Shown here: piece after piece, positions 1 to 7,616 of the stretch
Layout of the letters: each line of letters begins with the position of its first letter
Position numbering within the stretch: the stretch's first letter is position 1
Origin: Calditrichota bacterium
GTDB lineage: Bacteria; CLD3
Length of the DNA stretch: 22,337 nt
Reading direction: 5' to 3'
Assembly: GCA_008501735.1 (NCBI GenBank)
Contig: QQUF01000034.1
Span: 1-22,337, forward strand
Notes under the pieces: generated by a model
The model's database searches: none
The model's input: the letters and a program-made list of their open reading frames with translations, nothing else
What the model was told of the DNA's origin: nothing
Program-made: the position numbers and the translations under genes

Positions 1-217
1 CGTGTTCACGAGCAGCTGCATTGATTCTGAGTATCCAAAGTTGTCTGAATTCTCTTTTACGAACTTTACGGTCACGAGTTGAGAAAGCCATTGCTCTATC
101 AACTGTTTCCATTACAGTACGGATAAGTTTTCTTCTTCCGCCTACAAAGCCTTTAGCTCTTTTTAAATATTTTTTTCTCCTTGCTCTTGAAGCAGGATTG
201 TTGGTTGCACGTGGCAT
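1..217 (-). CDS. rplT: 50S ribosomal protein L20, N-terminal part (cut by window edge)
   Basis: L20 binds 23S rRNA early in large-subunit assembly. The reverse-strand reading starts [16 protein letters not shown] and continues through [20 protein letters not shown] and [13 protein letters not shown], the strongly basic N-terminal extension and start of the globular domain of bacterial L20. About 72 codons are visible of the usual 115-120; the rest lies left of position 1. The ATG at 215-217 is preceded by a purine-rich AAGG ribosome binding site. It is the last visible gene of the thrS-infC-rpmI-rplT operon, an order shared by many bacteria. The 86-base gap to rpmI is the longest in the operon and holds a small hairpin. 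In Escherichia coli and Bacillus, L20 represses its own operon; whether that happens here is not shown by the sequence. Confidence 0.97.
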   Translation of the reverse strand, partial: MPRATNNPASRARRKKYLKRAKGFVGGRRKLIRTVMETVDRAMAFSTRDRKVRKREFRQLWILRINAAAREH

Positions 218-268
218 TTTATTTCCTTGAGAGTTGGGTTAGAAAGAGGCAATTTCTGAAGATTACTC

Positions 269-283
269 TTAGTTCCTAACTAA
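269..283 (-). promoter_or_regulatory. Small hairpin in the rpmI-rplT gap
   Basis: On the transcribed (minus) strand the sequence reads TTAGTT-AGG-AACTAA, a perfect 6-bp stem with a 3-base loop, just after a second imperfect pairing (AACAACA with TGTGGTT). It lies between the rpmI stop and the rplT ribosome binding site. It has no T-tract, so it is not a terminator. It could be part of an L20-responsive structure, but the pairing is short and A/T-rich and may be chance. Confidence 0.3.
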
Positions 284-303
284 CCACAGTGTTGTTAATT
301 AAA

Positions 304-498
304 TTAGATTGCTAACATTCTTCGGACTCTTTTCACATCTGATTTGTCAACCAATGCTCCAAGGTCTAAATTACGTTTTCTTTTCGGCGATTTTTTGGTC
401 AAAATATGCTTAGTAAAAGCGTGTTTTCTTTTGATTTTACCAGAAGCAGTTACTTTGAAGCGTTTTTTCGCCGCACTGTTTGTTTTCATTTTTGGCAT
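304..498 (-). CDS. rpmI: 50S ribosomal protein L35
   Basis: A 64-residue, highly basic protein that matches bacterial L35 over its full length: [15 protein letters not shown] at the N-terminus, the central [15 protein letters not shown] block and a C-terminal VRRMLAI. L35 is a small, late-assembling component of the large ribosomal subunit. The start ATG follows a CGGAG-type binding site about 8 bases upstream. The gene is 24 bases downstream of infC and upstream of rplT, the classic infC-rpmI-rplT arrangement, so the three are almost certainly cotranscribed. Confidence 0.97.
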   Translation of the reverse strand: MPKMKTNSAAKKRFKVTASGKIKRKHAFTKHILTKKSPKRKRNLDLGALVDKSDVKRVRRMLAI

Positions 499-522
499 TT
501 TTAGTGCTCCGAAAAGTTAAAG

Positions 523-1080
523 TTATTTATTGTTTTGAACTATCATTGTCATTCTGTTGTAACCTTCCATTCCAATCGACTTATCGATTTTGACCTTTTC
601 TTCTCCGCCAAGCATTTCAAACACTTCTGTCAAAAGTTTTCCACCATTATCCTTATAGACAAGTTGTCTTCCGTGAAAGAGAATTGTGAACTTTACTTTA
701 TCTCCATTGTCCAAAAACTCTTGTGCTTTTTTGAGTTTTGTTTGAAGGTCGTGAGTAGCGGTTACTGGCTTAAATCTAATTTCGCGAACTTCAACGTTGT
801 GCTGCTTTTTACGATTTAGCTTCTCACGTCTTTGAATTTCGTAAAGGTATTTTCCATAATCCAAAACCTTACAAACAGGAGGATTTGCATTTGGTGAAAT
901 TTCGACTAAATCAAGGTCGTGTTCATCAGCTTTTTCTAAAGCAACTGCAATTGGAACAATTCCTATCATAGCTCCGTCAGGACCAACGAGACGAACTTCT
1001 TTAACTCTAATTTCTTCGTTTGTTCTTACTGTTGGCTCTGGAATAGAACGAGATTTATAAGCCTTAGGTCTTCTTTGAAT
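523..1080 (-). CDS. infC: Translation initiation factor IF-3, predicted AUU start
   Basis: IF3 binds the 30S subunit, prevents premature 50S joining and proofreads the initiator tRNA and start codon. The protein, 185 residues with this start, has the N-terminal domain (NEEIRVKEVRLVGPDG near residues 21-36, then VCKVLDYGKY), a lysine-rich linker (RREKLNRKKQ) and the C-terminal domain (EIRFKPVTATHD; the final block includes IDKSIGMEGYNR). The first in-frame ATG (967-969) would remove about 37 conserved residues, including TNEEIRV, so it cannot be the real start. In-frame reading extends upstream to an ATT at 1078-1080, 7 bases after a strong AAGGAG. ATT is the start used by infC in E. coli and many other bacteria, where IF3 itself rejects the non-canonical codon and so limits its own synthesis. 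The binding site overlaps the thrS stop. Confidence 0.95.
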   Translation of the reverse strand: MQRRPKAYKSRSIPEPTVRTNEEIRVKEVRLVGPDGAMIGIVPIAVALEKADEHDLDLVEISPNANPPVCKVLDYGKYLYEIQRREKLNRKKQHNVEVREIRFKPVTATHDLQTKLKKAQEFLDNGDKVKFTILFHGRQLVYKDNGGKLLTEVFEMLGGEEKVKIDKSIGMEGYNRMTMIVQNNK

Positions 1081-1094
1081 AACTAATCTCCTTA
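1078..1094 (-). promoter_or_regulatory. infC ribosome binding site and AUU start codon
   Basis: On the minus strand, TAAGGAG (1094-1088) is followed by 7 bases and ATT (1080-1078). The TAA inside it is the thrS stop codon, so a ribosome ending thrS is already on the infC binding site. No ATG, GTG or TTG in frame lies at a usable distance. Family knowledge: AUU at infC is an autoregulatory start codon. Confidence 0.85.
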
Positions 1095-2999
1095 GTTTTT
1101 GTTCTTTATTTCTTGCTGAATGTGTGAGATAAAATCTTCAGCAGTCATTTTTAAAAGTTCTTTCGAGTGTCTTACGCGAATAGAAAAAACATCTGAATTT
1201 ACTTCATTTTCACCGATAACCAAAAGGTATCGAATTTTTTCCAGTTCACCTTCGCGAATTTTATATCCAACTTTTTCACTTCTGTTGTCGAATTTTACTC
1301 TGATTCCGCTTCTTACAAGTTTGTCGTTTACTTCTTTCGCAAAGTCTTCATACTTATCAGAAACAGGAATAATTCCGACTTGAACAGGTGCAAACCAACT
1401 TGGGAAATCTCCACCGTGATGCTCAATCAAAATTCCGATGAATCTTTCTAAAGAGCCAAGAATCGCTCTGTGAATCATTACAGGAGTGTGCTCCGAGCCA
1501 TCTTGTCCGACGTATTTTAAGTCGAATCTTTCTGGCATTGAAAAATCAAGCTGAATAGTTCCACACTGCCAACTTCTTCCGAGAGCGTCTTTAATGTGAA
1601 AATCAATTTTGGGTCCGTAGAATGCTCCATCACCTTCATTGATGACAAATTTCATTCCTTTGGAGTTCAAAGCATTTGCCAAAGCAGTTTCAGCTTTTTC
1701 CCAAATTTCATCTGAACCAATTGATTTTTCAGGTCTTGTTGAAAGTTCAATATTGTAATCGTTGAATCCAAAGTTACTGTAAATCTCTTCAACCAAATCC
1801 ATTACTTTGACAATTTCCGCTTCAATTTGTTCAGGAGTGCAATAAACGTGAGCGTCATCTTGAGTAATGTGTCTTACTCTAAAAAGTCCATTTGTAACTC
1901 CAGAACGCTCGTGCCTGTGTACGATTCCAAGTTCAGCATATTTGATTGGAAGTTCTTTGTAAGAGTGCTTTTCGTTGTCAAATATCAAACAATGTCCAGG
2001 GCAATTCATCGGCTTAACTGCAAATTCTCTTTCGTCGAATTGAGTAAAATACATATTTTCTTTGTAATTATCCCAATGTCCAGAACGGTGCCAAAGACTT
2101 TCGTCCAAAATAAATGGACTTCTAACTTCTTCGTAACCGTGACGGAAATGAATTTCTTTCCAGTAATCAATTAATTGATTCAAAAGCCTCATTCCCATTG
2201 GATGCCAAAAAGGCATTGCTGGAGATTCTGCATGAAAACTAAAGAGTTTGAGTTGTTTACCAAGTTTCTTATGGTCACGTTTTTTAGCTTCTTCAAGCAT
2301 AAAAAGATGTTCATCAAGTTGCTTTTTCTTAGGGAAAGAAACACCGTAAATTCTTTGCAAACTTTGGTTTTTCTCGTCACCTCGCCAGTAAGCAGCTGCA
2401 ACGTTCAGAAGTTTAAAATGCCTTAAAGCTCCTGTTGAAGCAACGTGAGGTCCACGACAAAGGTCAGTAAATTCGCCTTGTGTGTAAGCAGTAATAGTTT
2501 CGTTTTCGGGTAAATCGTTGATTAACTCAACTTTGAAATCTTCATTTTCTTTTTTGAAAAACTCAAGGGCTTCTTCTTTTGAGAGTTCACTACGACTGAC
2601 TTGAAAATCACTTTTGGAAATTTTTCGCATTTCGTCTTCAATTTTACCTAAGTCGTCAATTGAAATTGATTCGTCAGTGTAAATATCGTAATAAAATCCA
2701 CCTTCGACAGTTGGACCAATTCCGAGTTTTGCTTCGGGATAAAGTCTCTTAACCGCTTGAGCCATTAAATGTGTTGAAGAATGCCAGAAAACATCTTTTC
2801 CTTCTTCCGTTCCTGTCGTTATGATTGACACCGTTGAGTCTGTTTCAATTGGTCTTTTTAGGTCGTACAATTCTCCATTCACTCTTGCAGCGATAGAATC
2901 TTTTGCAAGACGAGGACTGATTGACTTCGCCAAATCGTAAGCGGAAGCACCGGAATCAAATTCTTTTACAGAGCCGTCAGGAAGTGTAAGTTTCATCAT
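1092..2999 (-). CDS. thrS: Threonyl-tRNA synthetase
   Basis: Class II synthetase that charges tRNA-Thr and hydrolyses mischarged Ser-tRNA-Thr. At 635 residues it is full length. An N-terminal TGS domain (about 1-62; MKLTLPDGSVKEFD) is followed by the editing domain with its zinc-site-like residues H73, H77 (HSSTH), C181 and H185 (CRGPH). The catalytic core has KPMNCPGH, RHERSG, QDDAHVYC and the class II motif 3 region HRAILGSLERF; C333, H384 and H510 are the expected catalytic zinc ligands. A C-terminal anticodon-binding domain begins around FAPVQVGIIP. Two adjacent ATGs open the frame; the first is annotated. It is the first gene of the translation operon, and a Bacteroidota-type promoter candidate lies about 50 bases upstream. 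Confidence 0.98.
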   Translation of the reverse strand: MMKLTLPDGSVKEFDSGASAYDLAKSISPRLAKDSIAARVNGELYDLKRPIETDSTVSIITTGTEEGKDVFWHSSTHLMAQAVKRLYPEAKLGIGPTVEGGFYYDIYTDESISIDDLGKIEDEMRKISKSDFQVSRSELSKEEALEFFKKENEDFKVELINDLPENETITAYTQGEFTDLCRGPHVASTGALRHFKLLNVAAAYWRGDEKNQSLQRIYGVSFPKKKQLDEHLFMLEEAKKRDHKKLGKQLKLFSFHAESPAMPFWHPMGMRLLNQLIDYWKEIHFRHGYEEVRSPFILDESLWHRSGHWDNYKENMYFTQFDEREFAVKPMNCPGHCLIFDNEKHSYKELPIKYAELGIVHRHERSGVTNGLFRVRHITQDDAHVYCTPEQIEAEIVKVMDLVEEIYSNFGFNDYNIELSTRPEKSIGSDEIWEKAETALANALNSKGMKFVINEGDGAFYGPKIDFHIKDALGRSWQCGTIQLDFSMPERFDLKYVGQDGSEHTPVMIHRAILGSLERFIGILIEHHGGDFPSWFAPVQVGIIPVSDKYEDFAKEVNDKLVRSGIRVKFDNRSEKVGYKIREGELEKIRYLLVIGENEVNSDVFSIRVRHSKELLKMTAEDFISHIQQEIKNKN

Positions 3000-3046
3000 T
3001 CTTCTTTCAACTTTGAAATTATCAGGAAACCTTTTCCTCTAAACTT

Positions 3047-3078
3047 CAAAATTACATTGTTTTGAGTTAAAATTTAAA
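3047..3078 (-). promoter_or_regulatory. Candidate Bacteroidota-type promoter for thrS operon
   Basis: Minus-strand TAATTTTG (3054-3047) fits the TAnnTTTG -7 element exactly; TTTA (3078-3075), one base off TTTG, lies 20 bases further upstream. Transcription would begin about 40 bases before the thrS start. Spacing and position are sensible, but the region is A/T-rich, so chance matches are possible. Confidence 0.5.
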
Positions 3079-3171
3079 TCTCTTTAAAAAAGTTGAGCAA
3101 TTTAACTTAGTTTTAATTTAAAATCAAGATTCTAATTAATTTTTACTTAAGTATTTTTTCACTTTTTTGGT

Positions 3172-3202
3172 TTTGTTAAGAATTTTAAGAGCGCTAACTT
3201 TG
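3172..3202 (+). promoter_or_regulatory. Bacteroidota-type promoter for the SLC13 transporter
   Basis: TTTG (3172-3175), a 19-base spacer, then TAACTTTG (3195-3202) is a full match to the TTTG / TAnnTTTG consensus of Bacteroidota primary sigma factors. The predicted transcription start near 3208-3210 gives a leader of about 25 bases before the ATG at 3234. It stands back to back with the thrS promoter. Confidence 0.65.
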
Positions 3203-3233
3203 CGATTCAAAATTATAAAAAGCGATTCTGACA

Positions 3234-4655
3234 ATGGCAAATTCGCAAAAAATTAAACTTCTGATTTCCTTACTAATCCCTCTCCTGATTTTAATCATTC
3301 CAAAAGAATTCATTCCGATAAACGACATTACAATCATTGAACAAAGATTGACGGCAATATTTTTTATGGCTGCTTTACTTTGGATATTGGAACCTATTCC
3401 AATTTACGCAACTTCCTTGCTCATCATTCTTTTAGAGTTAATTTTAGTCTCTGATAAAGGTCTTAATTTTCTCATTTCTGATACAACAAACCCTGAATTC
3501 GGTCAACTATTGAATTACAAATCAATCGTTGGGACTTTTGCTTCGCCAATTATTATGCTTTTCCTTGGCGGATTTTTCCTCGCAATGTCAGCCACAAAGT
3601 ACCGTTTGGACTTGAATTTAGCGAAGAACTTACTCAAGCCTTTTGGTAAAAAACCAAAGTTCATTTTGTTAGGCTTAATGGTCATCACGAGCCTTTTTTC
3701 GATGTTTATGAGTAACACAGCAACGACTGCAATGATGCTTGCAGTTTTGACTCCTGTTCTTGCATCTTTTCCAAAAAACGATAAAGGCAAAATCGCTTTC
3801 GTTCTCGCAATTCCTTTTGCTGCAAATATTGGCGGAATCGGAACTCCAATCGGAACTCCACCAAACGTTGTAGCCCTAAAATACTTGACAGGTGAAAATC
3901 AAATCGGTTTTGGTGAATGGATGGTTTTTTCTGTGCCTTTTCTGGCTGTGCTTTTGGTTTTCACTTGGCTTGTTTTGTGGAAGCTTTTTCCTTCTGAGCA
4001 AGAAAAAATCGAAATCAAAATCAAAGGCAAATTCCTCAGAAATGCAAAAGCAATTACAGTTTACTTCACTTTTGGAATGACAATTTTCCTTTGGCTTTTC
4101 GACTTTTTGCACGGAATGAATTCTTACATTGTCGCACTGATTCCTGTTGCAGTTTTCTCGGCTACAAAAATCATCACTAAAGAAGATTTGAAAAATGTTA
4201 GTTGGGACGTTCTTTGGCTGGTTTCTGGTGGAATTGCACTTGGTCAAGGTCTTGAAGAAAGCGGACTTGCAAAACACTTAGTTGAGACAGTTCCTTTTGG
4301 TACTTTTTCGTCTTACGTAATAATTTTATCGGCGACTTTGCTTACAATTTTAATGGCTTCTTTGATGTCAAACACCGCAACTGCAAATTTGCTTTTGCCG
4401 ATTGTTGCAGCACTCGGAGTCTCTTTGCCTGAATTAGAATTTCTTGGAGGTGCAAAAATGTTGATTTTGGCAGTTACTTTTTCCTGTTCTTTGGCAATGC
4501 CTTTGCCTGTTAGCACTCCACCAAACGCAATGGCTCACGCAACAGGTTTAGTAGAAAGTAATCAAATGGCAAAAGTAGGCTCAATCATCGGAATCTTCGG
4601 GCTTTTAGCTTCGTATCTTTTGATGTTCGTTCTGAACGAAATTGGATTTTTTTAA
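3234..4655 (+). CDS. SLC13/DASS-family anion (dicarboxylate/sulfate) symporter
   Basis: A 473-residue, very hydrophobic inner-membrane protein of the divalent anion:Na+ symporter family, which imports C4-dicarboxylates, citrate or sulfate with sodium. Both copies of the family's inverted-repeat signature are visible: MSNTATTAMM (S160-N161-T162) with TPIGTPPN (204-211), and MSNTATANLLLP (S379-N380-T381) with STPPNAMAHATG (427-438). In characterised members the two SNT motifs and neighbouring loops form the sodium and carboxylate sites. Around a dozen hydrophobic segments can be traced. Length is typical. The substrate cannot be told from the sequence; a dicarboxylate is the commonest choice. 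It has its own promoter, and no binding site better than a weak purine patch precedes the ATG, which is common in this phylum. Confidence 0.92.
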   Translation: MANSQKIKLLISLLIPLLILIIPKEFIPINDITIIEQRLTAIFFMAALLWILEPIPIYATSLLIILLELILVSDKGLNFLISDTTNPEFGQLLNYKSIVGTFASPIIMLFLGGFFLAMSATKYRLDLNLAKNLLKPFGKKPKFILLGLMVITSLFSMFMSNTATTAMMLAVLTPVLASFPKNDKGKIAFVLAIPFAANIGGIGTPIGTPPNVVALKYLTGENQIGFGEWMVFSVPFLAVLLVFTWLVLWKLFPSEQEKIEIKIKGKFLRNAKAITVYFTFGMTIFLWLFDFLHGMNSYIVALIPVAVFSATKIITKEDLKNVSWDVLWLVSGGIALGQGLEESGLAKHLVETVPFGTFSSYVIILSATLLTILMASLMSNTATANLLLPIVAALGVSLPELEFLGGAKMLILAVTFSCSLAMPLPVSTPPNAMAHATGLVESNQMAKVGSIIGIFGLLASYLLMFVLNEIGFF

Positions 4656-4748
4656 AATCTTTTGCCACGAAAAAAGAAGAAGTAAAAAGTAAATTTAATT
4701 TTTTTATATTCTTTCCTAATTCAAAGAAATACTAATTTGGGTTGAGAA

Positions 4749-5864
4749 ATGAAATCAAATTCTTTTAGTAATTTATCAATTAATTCACTCGCACAAAGTC
4801 TAAAACAGACAACTAATTCCTATAAATTTTATTGGCTTTTATCAATTATTGAGCAACTTAATTTTGTCGATTTTGAAACTAAACACCTTTCCACAAAAGA
4901 CATTGTAGCAAGAATGATTGCCAAAATTTGGTATCCAATAAATCATCATAATTTATCATTCGGAAAACAAGATAAACTTGGTGAAATTGTAAATTTCATT
5001 AAGATGAACTCTGAGATTACAATTAAGGATTCAGAAGAAGTTATTTTTGAATTTCTAAAGGAAGAATTTCAAAACCCAAAAAGTCAGTTCAAAAAGTTAC
5101 TGAAAGATTTACAAAGGTACGTTCCATTTCGATTTTTAACACCTTGGTTTAAATTTGAATTACAAGGGATTGAACCTAAAGAGAAAAGAATAAAAGAATT
5201 ATCGAGTCTTCATTTTTTAGATTCCAATTTTTTACCTCTTTATCGTTTTTTAAATACCGAAGAACAAATAATAGAGATGAGCCCATATTGGATTGATTAT
5301 CTGAAAAATAATCAAAAAATATTAGCTGATTTTTGTTACTGGAATTTGGTGAATTATCTACAAACAAAGAATCCTAATACTCCAAACATTGCTTTCAAAT
5401 TATTTATGCCAAAGGAAAGAGATTTAAGAAAAGCGAGGTATTTTTGGAGTTTAGTTTTGAAAAAAGATTCAAATATTCATTGTATTTATTCAGGATTCAA
5501 TCTTAATGACAATTTTACAATTGACCACTTTGTTCCTTGGAGTTTTGTTGCACACGACAAATTGTGGAATCTTATCCCAACTTCTCAAATTGTTAATTCA
5601 CAAAAAGGGAATTCTATTCCATCATTAGAGAGCTACTTAACACCTTTTATTAAAACTCAATTTGAGACACTAAAGTTTTTTATTAATCTTGATAAAGAGA
5701 AAAAAATATTAGAAGATTACGCAATATTATTTGATTCAGATTTTAACTCAATGTTATCAATGTCTTTTAGTAACTTTAAAACAAAACTTGAAGATACAAT
5801 TAAACCACTTTGCCAAATCGCCTCAAACAATGGTTTTCAAATGAATTGGAAATTTAAGAATTAA
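4749..5864 (+). CDS. HNH endonuclease domain protein (unknown system)
   Basis: A 371-residue soluble protein. Residues 245-298 form an HNH (beta-beta-alpha metal) nuclease motif: CIYSG (245-249), then the catalytic IDHF (D259-H260), PWSF, LWNLIPTS with N275, and NSQKGNSIP with N283 and N288. The residues before it (1-240) are largely helical and lysine/aromatic-rich with no domain I recognise; residues 300-371 are also mostly helical. It has no ATPase, helicase or recognisable specificity domain. It ends 5 bases before a methyltransferase-HIT gene, so the two are probably co-translated. The gene is much more AT-rich than its neighbours: rows 5221-5280 and 5641-5700 hold 25% and 23% G+C by hand count, against 40% in the transporter (3901-3960). 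HNH identity is secure; role in defence or a mobile element is inference. Confidence 0.8.
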   Translation: MKSNSFSNLSINSLAQSLKQTTNSYKFYWLLSIIEQLNFVDFETKHLSTKDIVARMIAKIWYPINHHNLSFGKQDKLGEIVNFIKMNSEITIKDSEEVIFEFLKEEFQNPKSQFKKLLKDLQRYVPFRFLTPWFKFELQGIEPKEKRIKELSSLHFLDSNFLPLYRFLNTEEQIIEMSPYWIDYLKNNQKILADFCYWNLVNYLQTKNPNTPNIAFKLFMPKERDLRKARYFWSLVLKKDSNIHCIYSGFNLNDNFTIDHFVPWSFVAHDKLWNLIPTSQIVNSQKGNSIPSLESYLTPFIKTQFETLKFFINLDKEKKILEDYAILFDSDFNSMLSMSFSNFKTKLEDTIKPLCQIASNNGFQMNWKFKN

Positions 5865-5869
5865 AGACA

Positions 5870-6664
5870 ATGTTAAAATTTTCAGAGAAAAACCCAAATT
5901 CGCACCTTACGGTAAAAAAAAGAAAATATCTTTCCTTCCCATCACGATTTTTACTCGAAAATAATTATTTAAAAGGAAAAGTTTTAGATTTCGGTTGTGG
6001 GTTAGGCAAAGACGTAGAAATATTATCTCAGCAAGGAATTAACATTGTTGGCTATGACCCATTTTATTTTAATTCTTTTCCTAAAGAAAAATTTGATACG
6101 ATAATTTGTAATTATGTTTTAAATGTTTTGCTACCCGAAGAACAAGCGGCAGTTTTAATGCAAATTTCCGAATCTTTAAAACCTAAAGGCAAATGCTTTA
6201 TTAGTGTTAGAAGGGATATAAAAAGAAATGGTTTTAGATTCAATCCAAATTATGGTTGTAAAGTTTATCAGTGCAATGTGAAGTTACCCTATAAAAGCAT
6301 TTGCTTAAAAGAACATTGTGAAATTTATTCTTATGAACATTACACTCAAAACCGAGAGTCTAAAAACGAATGTAGGTTTTGTTCTCCAAAAGGAGAAGAT
6401 TTAATTACCGAATCAGCAACTTGTTATTCAATTTTTGAGAGAAACTCTGAAATAAAAGGAAGTGCTTTCGTGATACCCAAAATTCATACTTCAAATTATT
6501 TTGACCTATCACTTCATCACCAAATTGCAACTTTAATGGTTATCGAAAAAACTCAACAAGTCATTTTCAATTCTTTAAAGCCTAAAGAAATTAATGTAAA
6601 ATTCAGTCTTACCAAAGACGAGAAAATAAGACATTCTTTCATTCAACTGATTCCCATCTTTTAG
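5870..6664 (+). CDS. SAM-dependent methyltransferase fused to a degenerate HIT-like domain
   Basis: A 264-residue protein with two parts. Residues 35-115 are a class I methyltransferase fold: SAM-binding loop VLDFGCGLGKD (38-48), acidic end of the second strand GYDP (61-64), and FDTIICNYVLNVL (75-87). From about 168 the sequence resembles the HIT nucleotide-hydrolase family: CRFC (168-171), ESATCYSIFERN, KGSAFVIPKIH (196-206) and NYFDLS. The expected histidine triad near the end, HxHxH followed by LIPR, reads HSFIQLIPIF (255-264), so the nucleophile position is Phe and the third His is Gln; hydrolase activity is doubtful. No (N/D)PPY motif is present, so it is not a classical N6-adenine DNA methyltransferase. 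It follows the HNH gene by 5 bases and shares its extreme AT content (15% G+C in 6061-6120). Substrate unknown. Confidence 0.75.
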   Translation: MLKFSEKNPNSHLTVKKRKYLSFPSRFLLENNYLKGKVLDFGCGLGKDVEILSQQGINIVGYDPFYFNSFPKEKFDTIICNYVLNVLLPEEQAAVLMQISESLKPKGKCFISVRRDIKRNGFRFNPNYGCKVYQCNVKLPYKSICLKEHCEIYSYEHYTQNRESKNECRFCSPKGEDLITESATCYSIFERNSEIKGSAFVIPKIHTSNYFDLSLHHQIATLMVIEKTQQVIFNSLKPKEINVKFSLTKDEKIRHSFIQLIPIF

Positions 6665-6789
6665 CTTAAGGAATCACTTTAAACTTCTTCTTTACAATGG
6701 TATCAAACTCCTAAAAAATATTTCTCTTTTCCAATCCTCTTTTAAAAATTATTTTCACACTGCAAAAAATTATAAAACAAAGGTAAAAA

Positions 6790-7551
6790 ATGCTTTTTGA
6801 CACTCACGCTCATTTGGATTTCAAGACTTTCAAAGATGACTTTGATTCGGTTCTGCAAAGAGCAAAAGATAACGGCGTAACTCACATCACTTCAATCGGA
6901 ATTGATTTACAGACAAGCAAAAATGCGGTTGCAATCGCCGAACAACACGAAAATATTTGGGCAACAGTCGGACTTCACCCTTGCGATTTGGAAGATTTTT
7001 CAGAAGAAAATTTTGCCGAACAAGAAGAAATGCTTTCTCACCCGAAAGTCGTTGCAGTCGGCGAAATCGGTTTGGACTACTACCATAAATTGAACTACTC
7101 AAATGAATTTCAAATTGATATTTTTAGAAAATATTTACGGCTCGCGAAAAAACACTCAATGCCTGTCGTGATTCACAAAAGAAATTCTGATGAAGACACT
7201 TACAGAGTTCTGAAAGAAGAAAATGTTGGAAAAGGAATTTTGCACTGCTTCGACGGAGACACAAAACTTGCTTTGGATTTCATCGAACTTGGATTTCACA
7301 TTTCATTTCCGGGAATTGTTACTTTCAAAAACTCCAAGCTTTTTGAAGTTGCAAAAGAACTTCCGCTTGAAAAAATGCTTGTCGAAACTGATTCTCCTTT
7401 TCTTGCTCCTCACCCAAACAGAGGAAAAAGAAATGAACCTTCTTTTGTACGTCTGACAGCAGAAAAAATCGCAGAAGTAAAAGGGATTTCATTGGAAGAA
7501 TTTGCAACCCAAACAACACAAAATGCCAAAAATGTTTTCGGAATAAGTTAA
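6790..7551 (+). CDS. TatD-family metal-dependent DNase
   Basis: A 253-residue TIM-barrel amidohydrolase-like nuclease. Metal and active-site residues of the TatD/YcfH family are all present: DTHAHLD (H6, H8), GLHPCD (62-66), GEIGLDYY (E92), VIHKR (H129), GILHCFDG (H152) and ETDSPFLAPHPNRGKRN (D201). Family members are magnesium-dependent 3'-5' exonucleases or deoxyribonucleases acting on DNA or RNA in the cytoplasm, and some hydrolyse D-aminoacyl-tRNA. Length is normal. An AAAGG binding site sits a few bases before the ATG. G+C rises sharply again here (48% in 7021-7080), marking the right edge of the AT-rich cassette. Which of the TatD paralogues (TatD, YcfH, YjjV) it corresponds to cannot be settled by eye. 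Confidence 0.93.
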   Translation: MLFDTHAHLDFKTFKDDFDSVLQRAKDNGVTHITSIGIDLQTSKNAVAIAEQHENIWATVGLHPCDLEDFSEENFAEQEEMLSHPKVVAVGEIGLDYYHKLNYSNEFQIDIFRKYLRLAKKHSMPVVIHKRNSDEDTYRVLKEENVGKGILHCFDGDTKLALDFIELGFHISFPGIVTFKNSKLFEVAKELPLEKMLVETDSPFLAPHPNRGKRNEPSFVRLTAEKIAEVKGISLEEFATQTTQNAKNVFGIS

Positions 7552-7616
7552 ACTTAAAAGTGTTGTTAGAATTTACGCTAAGATTTTGTTAAATTGAGAA
7601 CTTGGAAAAAGAATTA

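Noticed and set aside
535-819. 94-residue plus-strand frame opposite infC
   Set aside because: Antisense shadow; infC is unambiguous.
523-969. infC starting at ATG 967-969 (148 residues)
   Set aside because: It would remove conserved N-terminal IF3 residues that are still readable in frame upstream, and there is a strong binding site with ATT at 1080.
3876-4277. 133-residue minus-strand reading frame inside the transporter gene
   Set aside because: Low-complexity Phe/Lys/Asn-rich shadow of a convincing SLC13 gene; no motif or binding site.
4656-4748. Promoter for the HNH cassette (TAATTTGG near 4733)
   Set aside because: One base too short for TAnnTTTG, with no TTTG at the right distance; the region is too A/T-rich for confidence.
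4749-6664. Classical type II restriction-modification system
   Set aside because: The methyltransferase has no NPPY-type or cytosine-type catalytic motif and is fused to a HIT-like domain; the HNH protein has no recognisable specificity domain.
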